Shown: positions 46,060 through 57,060, numbered from the stretch's first letter. The stretch: DNA of 64,000 nucleotides from Halichoerus grypus (GCF_964656455.1 NC_135726.1:6520001-6584000); one strand, 5' to 3'. Notes: generated from the sequence alone by a model not told the origin. Program-made: numbers and translations.

Positions 46060-47130
46060 TTTCTTTCTCGGCTTTATTGAAGTATAATTTTTATACAAAA
46101 ATCTGCACACAATTAACATCTACAAGTTGATAAGCTTGGATGTATGCACATACCTGTGTTACCATGACCACAATCAAGGTAACAAACATATCCATCCCCT
46201 CCAAATGTTTCCTTGCGTCCCTGTGTCATTGTAATTGCCTTTTGTGTTATATTGTGTATGCGTGTGTGGCAAGAATCCTGAACAGGATATCCGCCCTCAA
46301 CACATTTTTAGATGTGCAATACATTATTGTCAACTGTAGACACAATGTTGTAGAGCAGAGCTCTAGAATTTACTCACCTTGTGTGACAGAGACTTTATAA
46401 CCATTGAACACCACCCCACCCCCCACCCCCTCCGCCCAGCTCCTGGCAACTATCATTCTCTTCTCTGCATCTAGAAGTTTGAGTCCTTTAGATGTCTCAC
46501 CGGAGACGAGTCATGCACCGGCTGTCCTTCTCTGACTGGCCCACCTGGCTTAGCATTCTGTCCTCCAAGTCCATCCACGTTGCGGCAAGTGGTAGGATTT
46601 CCTTCTTTTTAAAGACTGAATAATACCGTCGTAGGTACATATGACATTTTCTTTATCCACGCATCTCTCGGTGGACGTTTAGATTGTTTCTGCCTCTTGG
46701 CTATCGTGAATAATGCTGCCATGAGTATGGGAATGCGACCCTCTTCACCACCCTGTCTTCAGGTTTTGGGGATGCATATACCAGAAGTGGGATTGCTGGA
46801 TCACGTGGTGGTTCTGGTGTTCATTTTGTGAGGAACCTCCTTGCTGTTTCCACAGCGGCTGCACCAGTTTGCAATCCCACCGACAGTGCACGAGGGGTCC
46901 CCACTCTCCCCACCCTCGCCAACGCCCGTTACCTTTTTTTTAAATGCCAGCCACTCTAACAAGTGGGAGGGGGCTATCTCGTTTTGGTTTTGATTTGCAT
47001 TTCCCTGGTGATGAGTGATGTGGGGTCTCTTTACACATACTTTCGTTGGCCTTCCGTATGTCTTCTTTGGAGAGATGTCAGTTCAAGTCCTCTGCCCACT
47101 TTGAAATCTGGTTGTTTTGCTGCTATTGAG
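46060..47130 (-). mobile_element. L1M 3' end, minus strand
   Basis: TTTATTGAAGTATAATTTTT, GGCAACTATCATTCTCTTCT, GCTGGATCACGTGGTGGTTC, TGATTTGCATTTCCCTGGTG and GGTTGTTTTGCTGCTATTGA run as one long reverse-complement L1 3' segment of about 1.07 kb. It is the largest L1 piece in the window and codes for nothing intact. Confidence 0.88.
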
Positions 47131-47384
47131 TTGTAGGAGTCAGCTGTCTAAACTGAGGCTGGTGGGAAGAGCCTCTGGTCCTACGGTTTTTCTTTGGGCT
47201 TCTCAAGCCTCGGGTTGCTGCTGGGGCTCATGTATTCATTCGACAAACACTTGCTGAGTGCCTTCCAGGAGCCAGGCACTGTTGGGCTCCAGGAAGGCAG
47301 CAGGAATCATCAAAGTCCCGTTCCAGGAGCGCACATTATAGATGGGGAGCTGGGGTTGGGGGGTGCTCCAGAGTGAGACCGAGC

Positions 47385-47530
47385 AATTTCGAGCCCAGTT
47401 CCGCCCCTCGCTGTCTGCATGGCTCTGCACAGAGCTGCCAGCCTCAGTGAGGTTCAGTTTCCTCATCAGTATTAGGGTTGCTGTGGAGGAGCGAGTCAGC
47501 TGATGCGTGTCCAAGTCCTGGGCACTGTTC
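47385..47530 (+). mobile_element. MIR fragment
   Basis: GAGGTTCAGTTTCCTCATCA, GTATTAGGGTTGCTGTGGAG and AAGTCCTGGGCACTGTTCCT. Confidence 0.65.
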
Positions 47531-47704
47531 CTGATTAAGTGGGACCTCAGCACTGACAAGGCAGTCATCGCTTTGTCGTGGACACACGACGCACCGTCCC
47601 CGCTGTGCTTGGCTGCAGCCGCGGCTTCCCCAGGCCCTCGGCCTCGTGCAAATTCAGGAGAGACAGTTAAAACCGGAGCTCCTGTGGAGGGGCAGCTGAG
47701 AATG

Positions 47705-47830
47705 CACGACGTGGAGACAGAGAGGCCTGGGTGGGAAGCCCACCTCTGCCACGTCCCTACCCTGTGTCCCCAGGGAAGTGACTTAGTCTCTCTGGGTCTC
47801 TTTCCTGAGCTGCACGGCTGAGGACCTCTA
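47705..47830 (+). mobile_element. MIR fragment
   Basis: AGAGGCCTGGGTGGGAAGCC, ACCTCTGCCACGTCCCTACC and AGTGACTTAGTCTCTCTGGG. Confidence 0.65.
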
Positions 47831-48374
47831 ACGGCTGCAGCCTGAGTCTGGATTGTTCAGCTTCCACAAAAAGGCCGTCTTTAGGCGGGCACAGAGCAAT
47901 CAGAAGTTCAAGGACATCAAGAGGATGAAGATTCCTTCCATATCTGCCACTCCTGGCAGCCAGACCAGAAAGGGGGAAAACAAGAAAGAAGAAAACTCCC
48001 AGCAAAGCCCGCAGCACACTTTCTCTCCCATATCATTGATCGGGATTGGGTCCCAAGCCCATTCGGCCTCAGCTATTGCTCAAGGAATGGGATCCCACAT
48101 CTGGCTGGATGCAGGAAGCCATGTGGGGCCTCCCGAGGTGTGGAGCAAAACAGGGTCACTGTTGGTGGGGGCATGCGGGACAGTGTCATGTGGGCAGCCC
48201 ATGGGGTCCTGCAGGTATCACAAAGCTCCATGAGGCAACCAGAGAAAGGTCATCCGACGACGGAGATTCCCTTTCGTTCCCTCCAGAGGCCAGCAAGCCT
48301 CCAACCCGGTTCTTGCTCATTCAACAAACACCGCGCCCTTACTTGACACCAGACCCGGTGGGTTAGTGTTGGGG

Positions 48375-49050
48375 GGCTGCATACAAAATACTGTATAGTG
48401 GATGGCTTAAGCCAACAGAAGTGTATTCTCCCACAGTTCTGGAGGCCCGAAGTCTGAAGTCCAAGTGTGGGCAGGGGCGTGCCCCCTGGAGGCTCTGGGG
48501 GACAACGCTGTCCGTGCCTCTGTCTTAGGGGCCGGCGGCTGCTGGCCATCTCGGGCATTCCTTGATCTGGGGCTGCATCCCTCCCACCTCTGCTCCATCT
48601 TCAGTGATGTTCTTCCCTGTGTCTGGGTCTCGATTCTCTCTCTCCTTTCTCTGGTGAGGACACCAGTCACTGGATATAAGGTGGGCTCTAAATTTAGGAT
48701 GATCTCATATTGAGATCCTTAATTACATCTGCAAAGACCTTATTTCCAACGAAGGTCAGATTCACAGGTAGGGGCACCTGGGTGGCAAAGTCGGTTAAGC
48801 GTCCGACTCTTGATTTCGGCTCAGGTCACGATCTCAGGATGGTGGGATCGAGCCCCATGTGGGGCTTGCGCTCTGCACAGAATCTGCTTGAGATTCTCTC
48901 TCTCTCTCCCTTTGTCCCTTCCCCCCTTCTTTCTCTCTCTCAGATAAATAAATTAACCTTAAAAAAAAAAAAAAGCATTCACAGGTATAGGGGGTTAGGA
49001 CTTAGATCTTTTGGGTGGGTCATGATTCAACCCACTAACCCTGTATTAGG
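48375..49050 (-). mobile_element. MLT1-type LTR split by a SINEC
   Basis: CCACAGTTCTGGAGGCCCGA, TGGGGCTGCATCCCTCCCAC and CTTAATTACATCTGCAAAGA lead to the SINE at 48771. After it the LTR resumes with TATAGGGGGTTAGGACTTAG and ends at CATGATTCAACCCACTAAC. Confidence 0.82.
48771..48976 (+). mobile_element. SINEC inserted in an MLT1-type LTR
   Basis: The older-subtype head GTCCGACTCTTGATTTCGG is present. Target duplication ATTCACAGGTA at 48760-48770 and 48977-48987. The sequence on both sides is one continuous LTR, so the insertion came after the LTR. Confidence 0.96.
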
Positions 49051-49329
49051 TAAATAGGGCAGTCCACTCAGCACTCAAGGGAGAGATAGCAGGAAGAGAC
49101 ATTTACTACCAAGGAATGGTAAGAGTTGGGTTAGAGGGATGAACCAAGGGGCTGGGAAGACTTCTCAGAGGAGGTAACCTCAGAACTCTGTCTTGAGGGA
49201 TGCACAAGAGGTTTCCAAGAGCACCAGAGAGAGAGAGAGAAGCTTTGTCATAAACCAGGCTTGTTGGTCAAAGTTGATCAACGCCCTTAAAGTCAGAATA
49301 GTGGTTCTCTTTGCCTGGGAGGGGGCAGA

Positions 49330-49470
49330 AGGAAGGGTTTTGGGGGCTGTGATATTCTCCCTTTTGATCCTGTAGTTACAAGCGGCGGTCACTTGATAAA
49401 AATGAGCCTTACACTTATAATTTGTGCAACTTTATGCATATCTCAATAAAAAATAAATATTTTTAAAAGT
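49330..49470 (+). mobile_element. L1-like 3' tail
   Basis: GATATTCTCCCTTTTGATCC, CACTTATAATTTGTGCAACT and GCATATCTCAATAAAAAATA resemble an L1 3' terminus. Confidence 0.55.
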
Positions 49471-49589
49471 CTGCTCGATACATTAACAGGTCGTCTCTGA
49501 CTTGTTCTGCTTTCAGTGTTTTTTAAATATTCTTCACTGAGTACATCTTAGTTATATTAGGAAACTAAACTGTTTGAAAATCAAGGCCG

Positions 49590-49790
49590 GGAGCGCCTGG
49601 GTGGCTCAGTCAGTTAAGCGTCTGCCTTCAGCTCAGGTCATGATCCCAGGGTCCTGGGATCGAGCCCCGCATCGGGCTCCCTGCTTGGCAGAAAACCTGC
49701 TTCTCCCTCTCCCACTCCCCCTGCTTGTGTTCCCCCTCTCTCTGTGTCTCTCTCTGTCAAATAAATAAATAAAGTCTTAAAAAAAAAAAA
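49590..49790 (+). mobile_element. SINEC, full length
   Basis: Complete element with the GTCTGCCTTCAGCTCAGG segment and poly-A tail. No clear target duplication was seen; an L1 fragment begins right after the tail. Confidence 0.93.
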
Positions 49791-49794
49791 TTGG

Positions 49795-50460
49795 TCACAC
49801 ACCTGTTAAAATGGCTAACTAAACTAAAGATAACTGACAATACCCAGTGTTGGAGAATGTGGGGAGCAGCTGCTGAGAACCCCAAAGGGTGCAGCCTCCT
49901 CAGGAAACAGTTGGGCAGTTTCTTAAAAAGGCGCATGTACACTGATCATAGGACCCAGCAATCCCACATCTAGGTATGGACCCAAGAGAAATGGAAACCT
50001 GTGTCCATTCATAAGCCTGTCTGCCGGTGTCCGTAGCAGGTTTATTCATACTTGCTGAAAATAGGAAACGACCCCAATGCCTTTCAACTCGTGAAAAGAT
50101 AAACAAACGTGCACGCACCGAAATGGCCCGCATCGATCACAGGGAAAAAACTAACAGCCACAACACCAAGGGTGAAGCTCAAAGGCGTTATGCTAAGTGA
50201 GAGAGACCAGAATCAAGACGTTACAATGGTGAGATTCCACTGATGTGACATTCTGGAAGAGGCAAAACCAGAGGCAGAAAATAGATCACTGGTTGCCAGA
50301 GGCAGGGGGGTTGACTACAAAAGGAATGGGGGGGTGATGGAATTGTTTTATAATTGATTGTAGTGAGATTACACAACTATATGAATTTGCCAAAACTCAT
50401 ATACTGTATACCCAAAAGGGTCAATTTTACTGAGCGTAAATCGTATTTTACTTAAAAAAA
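49795..50460 (+). mobile_element. L1M 3' end
   Basis: CACCTGTTAAAATGGCTAAC, AGGACCCAGCAATCCCACAT, TGAAAATAGGAAACGACCCC and ATCACTGGTTGCCAGAGGCA are present, ending in poly-A near 50455. Confidence 0.88.
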
Positions 50461-50974
50461 ATTATAATACTACAGATGATAAGACTGGGGGGGGGGGGTT
50501 TGAGGGAAAAGGAGCCATTAATGCAGGTTTGGGAGAAGAGGGTCAGGAAGGCTTCCAGAAAGCAGTGAGTCTCTCTCTGAAGCCAGTGGCAGGCGAGAGC
50601 TGTCAGCTGAGTGGGGACAGGAGGAGAGAGAACGGGTGGCAGACAGAGCAGCACGGATGATGGATGACGGATGACGCGCTCTGGGCAGGGTGTAGTTCTG
50701 CTGGAGCGAAGGGTGTACATGCCCCGAAGGAAGGCCGGGCTTGACTCACACCCGGCCTGCTGAGCCTCACTAAGCCATCTGGACATTACCTGGGGGCAAT
50801 GGGGAGCCACCGAAGGTGTTAGAACAGAAGAGTGATCTGGAGGATTTCTGGCTTGGAAAATCCACTGGGGACAGTGGGTTGAGGGAGCCAGGCTGAAGGC
50901 AGGAAGACTGGCCAAGACGTTCTTTCCTCCATGGTTGTGCCTTCTTGGCTCAGACATTCTGTGGCTCAGACGTT

Positions 50975-51290
50975 AACCAAACACCTGCCGTGCGCCAGGC
51001 ACTGTTACAGGAGCTGGGGACGGACCAAAAATCCCTGTGGCTCTTACATTCTAATGGGGAAGACAGACCATAAACAAGGAAACAGATTACCAAGGTCATC
51101 CCAGAGGGCAGTGAGTGCTGTGATAGAGCAGATGGGTATAATGGGGGAAGTGAGAGGGAATTTAGATAAGGCAGTCACAACGGCCTCTCAGAAAAGGTGC
51201 CATCTGAGCATGACCTGAGGAAGAGGAGGAGCCCTAAGTGAGGATCTGGAGAAGGAACTTCTCAGGCAAGTGCAAAGGCCCCGGGGGTGG
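50975..51290 (+). repeat. Ancient interspersed repeat, same family as 6300-6735
   Basis: GCGCCAGGCACTGTTACAGG, TCTAATGGGGAAGACAGACC, GCCTCTCAGAAAAGGTGCCA and CAAGTGCAAAGGCCCCGG parallel the copy at 6300. Shorter pieces occur at 47235-47340, 49085-49215 and 27780-27905. Confidence 0.6.
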
Positions 51291-51954
51291 GGGGGCCTGA
51301 TCGCTTTGGGGGGGCACACAGTGGATGCAGAATCCCTAAAAGCCATGAAGTGGGGCGCAGGGGTCTCCCTTCTAGCAGGAGATGGACAGAGCCTTCCCCT
51401 ATGAGTGGCTGCCTTTCATGCCCCTGCCCCACATCCTCCATATTTTGGGGGGAATGATAGTTTATGGCCCCAAGTGTGGAGAGAACAGCCCGAATCCAGA
51501 AGGGCGGTTTTCCTCCCGGTTCTAAAGGTCACAGCTGTTGCCACTATAAACAGTGCCCGTGTTGACAGAATCACAGCAGCTCCGGAGACAGGGAGACTGA
51601 GGACACACCTGGAAAGGCCAATCTGGATTTTTCAAACTTAAAAAATAAAAAATAAAAAAAGGCCCGAGCAAGCAAACATACTTGTGTCTGGTGACTCATC
51701 TGTTGCTGAATCCTCCCTGTCACCAAAGCTGGCCCTGGCCGGCTCTCTCCCTGTGTGTCACCTCCCTCAGCCACACAGCAGTGTCCACAGGGGACATCTT
51801 TCAGTGACTGAACCTTGGTAACAGGTCTGAACTGGGCTGCCCACCCAGCGGTAACTGCCAGGGGTGAGGATGAGACCCCCACAGGACCCCACATCCCTGG
51901 GTAATAATCGATGGTGGCTAAACGGCCTTCTGAGGAGAGGGAGTCCATTCAAAA

Positions 51955-52500
51955 GCCAGCTGCGGGAGACTGTATTTTCCAAAGACACCCCTACCCGCCC
52001 ATACCATCTACTCTTCTACAATGTGATGTGGACGTTCCTCCGTTGAACCTGGCCAGGCTTTGTAACTTTGTGTAATTGCTCCATAGAATGCTTCAGAAGG
52101 GATGATGCATGACAGCTTCTGCCTGGCTCAGGACATATGCCCTAGGAGCCCCAAGAGGACTCAAGAAGACCAGCGCCCCCAAAGCCACCATGTTGGAGAG
52201 ACCGCATGGGCACTGCGCAGAGACAGAGAGAGTCCCCGGGAGCCCCCGCTACTCCAGGCCCCCCTCTGGTCCCAGCACAGGTACCAGACACAAGAGTGAA
52301 GAGGTCTTTGAGATGACCACAACCCAAGTCAGCAGCTGCCCCCAGCGGTATGGGAGACCCTGAGCCGGAACTGCCCACCACTCCCTAATTCCTGACCCTT
52401 AGACACCATGATTGATAATCGATGTGTATTGTGGTTTTAAGCCAGTAAGTTTTGGAGTAATTCATTGCACAGCAATAGATCATGGATACGAGGAGTTTGC
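51955..52500 (+). mobile_element. MLT1-like LTR
   Basis: GTAACTTTGTGTAATTGCTC, CCACCATGTTGGAGAGACCG and the 3' end TTTTAAGCCAGTAAGTTTTG with CACAGCAATAGATCATGG match an MLT1-type LTR in plus orientation. Confidence 0.7.
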
Positions 52501-52841
52501 TTTGTCAAGTGGGCTTGTAGGTTTGGGGCAGAGCAGAATTGCCCAGGGCACCAGAAGACAGGAAGGGCTCTGCCGTCTGGAGTTCTCCCTCTTTGCCCTC
52601 TCCCTCAGCCTCTTCTTCCTCCTCTCCTCTAACTAAAATCTGAACAAGTATTTGAAATGTCCATTTGAAGGGACACTGTATGAAGCCCCTGACCTGTCCT
52701 CTCGCTCTTCCCTCTACCTGACAAATTCTGTTTCACCCTATAGGGCTCAGCTCATTGTGTTATAGGGAAGGACAAGACAAATTCTACACACATATTATTT
52801 AAACTAACAGTTAAGAATTGCTTTAAAAAGGTAATAGAGAT

Positions 52842-53091
52842 GGGGCGCCTGGGTGGCTTAGTCAGTTAAGCGTCCGACTCTTGATTTTGGCTCAGGTCGT
52901 GATCTCAGGGTTGTGAGATCGAGCCCTGCGTCGGGCTCCACGCTCGGTGGGGAGGCTGTTTGAGATTCTCTCCCTCTTCCTGTCCCTCCCCCTCTGCTCT
53001 TCACCTCCCCCGCCCTCACCCCCACCCCCACTCATGCGCACATGCTCTCTCTCTAAAATAGACAGATAATTTTTAAAAATAAATAAAGAAT
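52842..53091 (+). mobile_element. SINEC with extended CT/CCCCAC-rich body
   Basis: The GTCCGACTCTTGATTTTGG subtype has a longer C-rich body than its relatives (about 250 bp in all). Flanks AAAAAGGTAATAG and AAAAAGATAATAG form the target duplication. Confidence 0.94.
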
Positions 53092-53124
53092 AAAAAGATA
53101 ATAGTGACACATACATACATTTGC

Positions 53125-53300
53125 CATTACTCTCAAACACATTAAAACTAAGATGTATGAATGATTGGAAAGAAACACAGATCGATAAGATGTGATAAAA
53201 CAAACACAGAAGAGGATCCTAGGTTGCAGGATGCTTGCTGTCCAATTTGTTAAACTTTGCTGTGTGTTCTAAAACATTCATAATAAAATGTTGGGGAACT
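53125..53300 (+). mobile_element. L1-like 3' tail
   Basis: GTTAAACTTTGCTGTGTGTT and AAACATTCATAATAAAATGT look like an old L1 3' terminus. It probably continues the sequence before the SINEC at 52842. Confidence 0.4.
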
Positions 53301-53329
53301 AAAAAGAGCAAACAACTACCTAGCAAATA

Positions 53330-53480
53330 CAATGCTCTGGTCCTAAACCTCACAGGCTGATAAATCGTTCAGTCCTTAGCCCAGCCTCGGAGGGAGGTTT
53401 GATTATTACCCCCATTTTATTAAAGAGGAAGCTGGGCATGCAGAAGTTCCAAACACGCCTAAGGTAAGGAGGCAGGAAAG
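53330..53480 (-). mobile_element. MIR fragment
   Basis: GGAGGGAGGTTTGATTATTA, CCCCCATTTTATTAAAGAGG and AAGCTGGGCATGCAGAAGTT. Confidence 0.6.
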
Positions 53481-53639
53481 GGACAGAAGTGAGAGTGACG
53501 CTCGCTAGTCAGCCCCAGCACAGAACACGCTCCGTGATGACGACATACCACCTCTCACTCGTGCCACGCCTTCATAATCGGAGGAATTATAATTGTATAA
53601 TTAAAACACGCTTATATTAAACAAAGTCTTATGCCATTC

Positions 53640-54060
53640 TTTGGGGCTGCACAGGGAAACCTGCCCTCCTATGTCTGGGGCCTCCCCACTTACGAGGCTA
53701 CACCTTAGGGGAAGTCAGAGTCTTGCTTTCCCAGGCTCCCTGGCAGCTAGGGTGCAGACAGTCCCCGTCTGCCCCGTCCGGCAGGTGCACCAGCACCAGG
53801 CTTGTGTTCAGAAGCTGGCGACCGGAGAAGCGGAGGGCAGAGGGCATCTACCTGGCAAAGGCAGTGTCGTGGACCCCGGTGTCCCAAAGCAGCAGGACCA
53901 GAGGCTCCCGTGTCTGAGCCCAGCAGAATCAGCTGTGCTATCTCCACTGGACCACCTGGTGCGGGGTTTTGCTTTGCTTCAGGCGGCGTAGATTCCAGAC
54001 TTGGATCTCTGCCCTTCTGGAAAATATACAAGCCACCCAACATCCTTCAGTAAATTCCTG
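53640..54060 (+). mobile_element. Possible LTR-like repeat
   Basis: TTCCCAGGCTCCCTGGCAGC resembles the start of the element at 29590. The remainder is GC-rich and I cannot confirm family or ends. Confidence 0.3.
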
Positions 54061-54379
54061 GTTTTGGCCAACACTGGAAGGGTTCCCGCTCTACCTCCTA
54101 CAACTGCTGGATACGTTGTATCTTCAGGGTGATTCCCAAAGGTAAAAAGAAAATTGTGTTGACTTAAAAGACTGGAAAGAAGCTGTTGACAAGGGCTGAG
54201 TAGAAAGGATAATATCTTACCATTTAAGGGGAGATTGATGTGGATATGTATATGTGTATGAACTAGCTCCGAAAAATCACCAGGACAGTGCTAACAGGGG
54301 CTATGGCTCCCCCTAGCAAGGAGTCTGGGTGGCTGGGGCCAAGGGCAGGAAACTTAACATTAAACCTTTAGAACTCCGG

Positions 54380-54481
54380 TGGCGCCTGGCTGGCTCAGTC
54401 TGTGGAGCATGTGACTCTTGATCTCAGGGTCATGAGTTCAAGTCCCATGTCTGGTGTAAAGCTCACTTAAAAAAAAAAAAA
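54380..54481 (+). mobile_element. Short SINEC variant
   Basis: GGCGCCTGGCTGGCTCAG head, GACTCTTGATCTCAGGGTC middle and CTCACTTAAAAA end, with no long CT-rich body. Confidence 0.85.
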
Positions 54482-54524
54482 GTCATTAGTCCCTAATACT
54501 CAAAGCCGATTTTAGAATTCTGTA

Positions 54525-54700
54525 TTTGTGCAAATATTACCCGTCAAAAAATAAATATGTAATTGAATTGATTAAAAGGACAAAAAAAGGAAATATGATT
54601 AATTATGAATCATGATCTCTGGGTGGTTATTTTTCCACCTCTTTATACATTTCTGCATTTTTCAAATACCTCAGTAAACATCTTAATAATCAGGGAAAAA
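54525..54700 (+). mobile_element. Possible L1-like 3' tail
   Basis: GGTGGTTATTTTTCCACCTC and CATTTTTCAAATACCTCAGT lie before an A-rich stretch. The match is weak. Confidence 0.35.
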
Positions 54701-54764
54701 AAGGTACAGTGGAAAAGAACTGAAGCCCACAGAATGGGGCAGGATAGTTGAAAATCATGTATCT

Positions 54765-55812
54765 GATAAGAGACTTGTATCTTGTATCTAGAATATAAAG
54801 GAATCTTATGACGCAAGAAGACACATAAACCGTTAAAAACGGGCAAAAAATCCAAATAGACATTTTTGTCCAAAGAAGATATACAAACAGCCAATAAAAT
54901 ACATGAAAAGATGCTCAACATCATTAGCCATCTGGGAAATGCAAAATGAAATCACATGAGATACCGCTTCACACACACCAGGGTGGCAAAAATAGAAAAG
55001 ACAATAATAGGGGCGCCAGGCTGGCTCAGTCAGTAGAACTCTGGATCTCAGGGTCTTGAGTTAGAGCCCCATATTGGGGGTAGGTCTTACTTAAAAAAAA
55101 TAAAAGGCAATCACAAGTGTTGACAAGGATGAGGGGAAAATCAGAACCTTCACACACTGCTGGTGGGAATGTAAAATGGGGCAGCTGCTTTGGAAAACAG
55201 TATGGCAGTTCCTCAAAAGGTTAACCATAGGGTTATGATATGACTCAGCAATTCTACTCCCAGGTGTAGACCCAAGACAGCTGGAGACACACGTCCACAC
55301 AAAAACTTGAACGTGAACGTTAATATCAGCGTTACTCATAATAGCCAACTGGTGGAAACACAAGGCAGATGTCCACCCTCTGATGGGTGGATAAACAAAA
55401 TGTGGCCTGCCCATCCAATGGAATATATTTAGCAACAAAAAGGAATGAAGGACTGACACCCACTACAATGTGGATGAACCTTGAAAACATCATGCGAAGA
55501 AGCCAGTCACAAAAGAACACACAATATATGATCCCATTTACCTGAAACGTCCAGAAAAAGCAAATCTACAGAGACAGTAAGTGTGTGATTTTAGGTGGTT
55601 GGAGAAAAGGGGAAATGGGGAACAAATGTTTAAGGGCCGGGGGTTTCTGTTTGAGGTGATAAAAACATTCTAAAATTGATTGTGGTGATGGTTTCCCAGC
55701 TCTGTGAATACACTAAAAACCATTGAATGGTATACTTTAAGTGAGAGAATGGTATAGTATGTGAATTGTATCTCAATAAAGTTGTTTAAAAATGTTAAAA
55801 AAAAAAAAAAAG
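54765..55812 (+). mobile_element. L1M ORF2 end plus 3' UTR, split by short SINEC
   Basis: TTGTATCTAGAATATAAAGG, GCTCAACATCATTAGCCATC, ACACACTGCTGGTGGGAATG, CAATGGAATATATTTAGCAA and TGTATCTCAATAAAGTTGTT with poly-A. The SINE at 55010-55101 interrupts it. About 950 bp of L1 are preserved. Confidence 0.92.
55010..55101 (+). mobile_element. Short SINEC variant inside L1
   Basis: GGGGCGCCAGGCTGGCTCAG head and CTTACTTAAAAAA end. Target duplications AAAAGACAAT and AAAAGGCAAT. The L1 sequence resumes on the far side. Confidence 0.88.
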
Positions 55813-55939
55813 AACTGGAGGGAAATGTTCAACAATGGCTTTCTTCTCTGAGGCTTCCTCTTTTCTGTTGGTTTTGGGGTATATGTGTGTTGTTTCCAGG
55901 GCCTGGCACAAACTGGATCCCAGCAAATGTTTATTGATT

Positions 55940-55988
55940 GAATGGATGGACAGACGACGAAAGGATGGCTAGATGGATGGATGAATGG
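55940..55988 (+). repeat. Short GGAT-rich tract
   Basis: Imperfect GGAT/GATGG units stand immediately 5' of the MLT1-like LTR at 55985-56395, whose other side carries the larger GGAT tract. Confidence 0.8.
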
Positions 55989-56395
55989 TGGTCACCGGCC
56001 TCCAAAATGGCCCCCAATGAGGCTCATCTCCTGGGATTTATGCCCCTGTGTTCCCTCCTCCAACACTAAACAAGGGTTGACTCTGGCTGACAGAATTCTG
56101 TGGAAGAGACAATGTCTGATGTGTGAGGCTAGGATGTAAAAGGCATTGCAGCTTCTGCGTTGGTCCCTTGGGCTGCTCTCTTAGGAGGAAGCCAGCCACC
56201 ATGCTGGGAGGACACTCAAACAGCCCACTGGAAAGGCTTATGTGGAGGGGGACTGAGGCCTCTCACCAATAGCCAGCACTAACTAGCCAGACGTTCCTGA
56301 ATTCCTTACTCTCAGAAACCATGATAATGAATTATTGTTGTTTAAACCATGAAGTTTTGGGGCCAGGGAGCAACAGATTACTAAGGGAGATTTAT
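55985..56395 (+). mobile_element. MLT1-like LTR
   Basis: AAAATGGCCCCCAATGAGG, GGCATTGCAGCTTCTGCG, CCACCATGCTGGGAGGACAC and the end TGTTTAAACCATGAAGTTTT with GAGCAACAGATTACTAAGG give a full-length solo LTR pattern. GGAT repeats stand on both sides. Confidence 0.72.
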
Positions 56396-56397
56396 AA

Positions 56398-56552
56398 CAG
56401 GATGGATAGATGGACGGATGGATCAATGGATGGATCAATGGATGGATGGGTAGATGGGTGGATGGATGGGTGGGTGGGTGGATGGATGGGTGGTGGGTGG
56501 GTGGGTGGGTAGATGGATAGATGGAAGGAAGGAAGGAAAGTAGGAAGAAAGA
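56398..56552 (+). repeat. (GGAT)n/(GGTG)n tetranucleotide repeat
   Basis: GGAT units alternate with GGGT/GGTG interruptions and end in AAGG/GAAA units, about 150 bp in all. A shorter related GGAT tract lies at 55940-55988, before an MLT1-like LTR. Confidence 0.93.
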
Positions 56553-56672
56553 CGGATGGAATTTTCAATTTGGGTCTCTCCTAGAGCTTTCTTTTTTCTT
56601 TAACACACCCAAAAGTAAAGGAGACGCAACTACTCCAACATGATTCTCTTTTCATAACTCTCCATCTGAGCA

Positions 56673-56715
56673 GGGTTTCAGGCCCAGCAAACATCCATGC
56701 ACAAAAGATGCGAGG
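56673..56715 (+). repeat. 43-bp exact direct repeat, copy A
   Basis: This segment begins GGGTTTCAGGCCCAGCAAAC and ends AAAAGATGCGAGG. It is identical over all 43 bases to 57830-57872. The bases on either side differ completely between the copies. Confidence 0.97.
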
Positions 56716-56934
56716 TCACTACACTTCCTACCACATTTCCTCTCCCTCGCCCAAAGTAGCAGCAAGTGGAAACAACTGGGATCTCTTATATTACTTCAGA
56801 AAACATGTGTAGGGGACTGGTATGTCTGTTCCAGGCCTGGGCTCCAGGTCCCAGGGTTCCCAAGACAGATCAGACTTGGAACAAACTGCCAAGGAAGCAA
56901 GATAAGGTGGTGGGGTCACTGAAAGAGCGACGCT

Positions 56935-57060
56935 CTGCAGTGTAGACACATCTGGATCAAAGTACAGCTCCCTCGCTTGGGCAACTCAACCTCTCTGTGC
57001 TCCCATTCTTCCTCTATAAAACAGAGCCGGTGACACCCTTCTAGTGACGTCTGTGACTCT
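56935..57060 (+). mobile_element. MIR fragment
   Basis: CTTGGGCAACTCAACCTCTC, TGTGCTCCCATTCTTCCTCT and ATAAAACAGAGCCGGTGAC. Lies between the two copies of the 43-bp repeat. Confidence 0.7.

Noticed and set aside
46060..47130. Intact L1 coding capacity
   Set aside because: The segment is a 3' remnant with many stops and no full ORF; the same holds for the other L1 pieces.
48375..49050. Endogenous retrovirus with coding genes
   Set aside because: Only solo MaLR-type LTRs are present; no gag, pol or env-like reading frame occurs near any of them.
56398..56552. CRISPR-like array in the GGAT tract
   Set aside because: It is a simple tetranucleotide repeat with no spacer structure, in vertebrate DNA.
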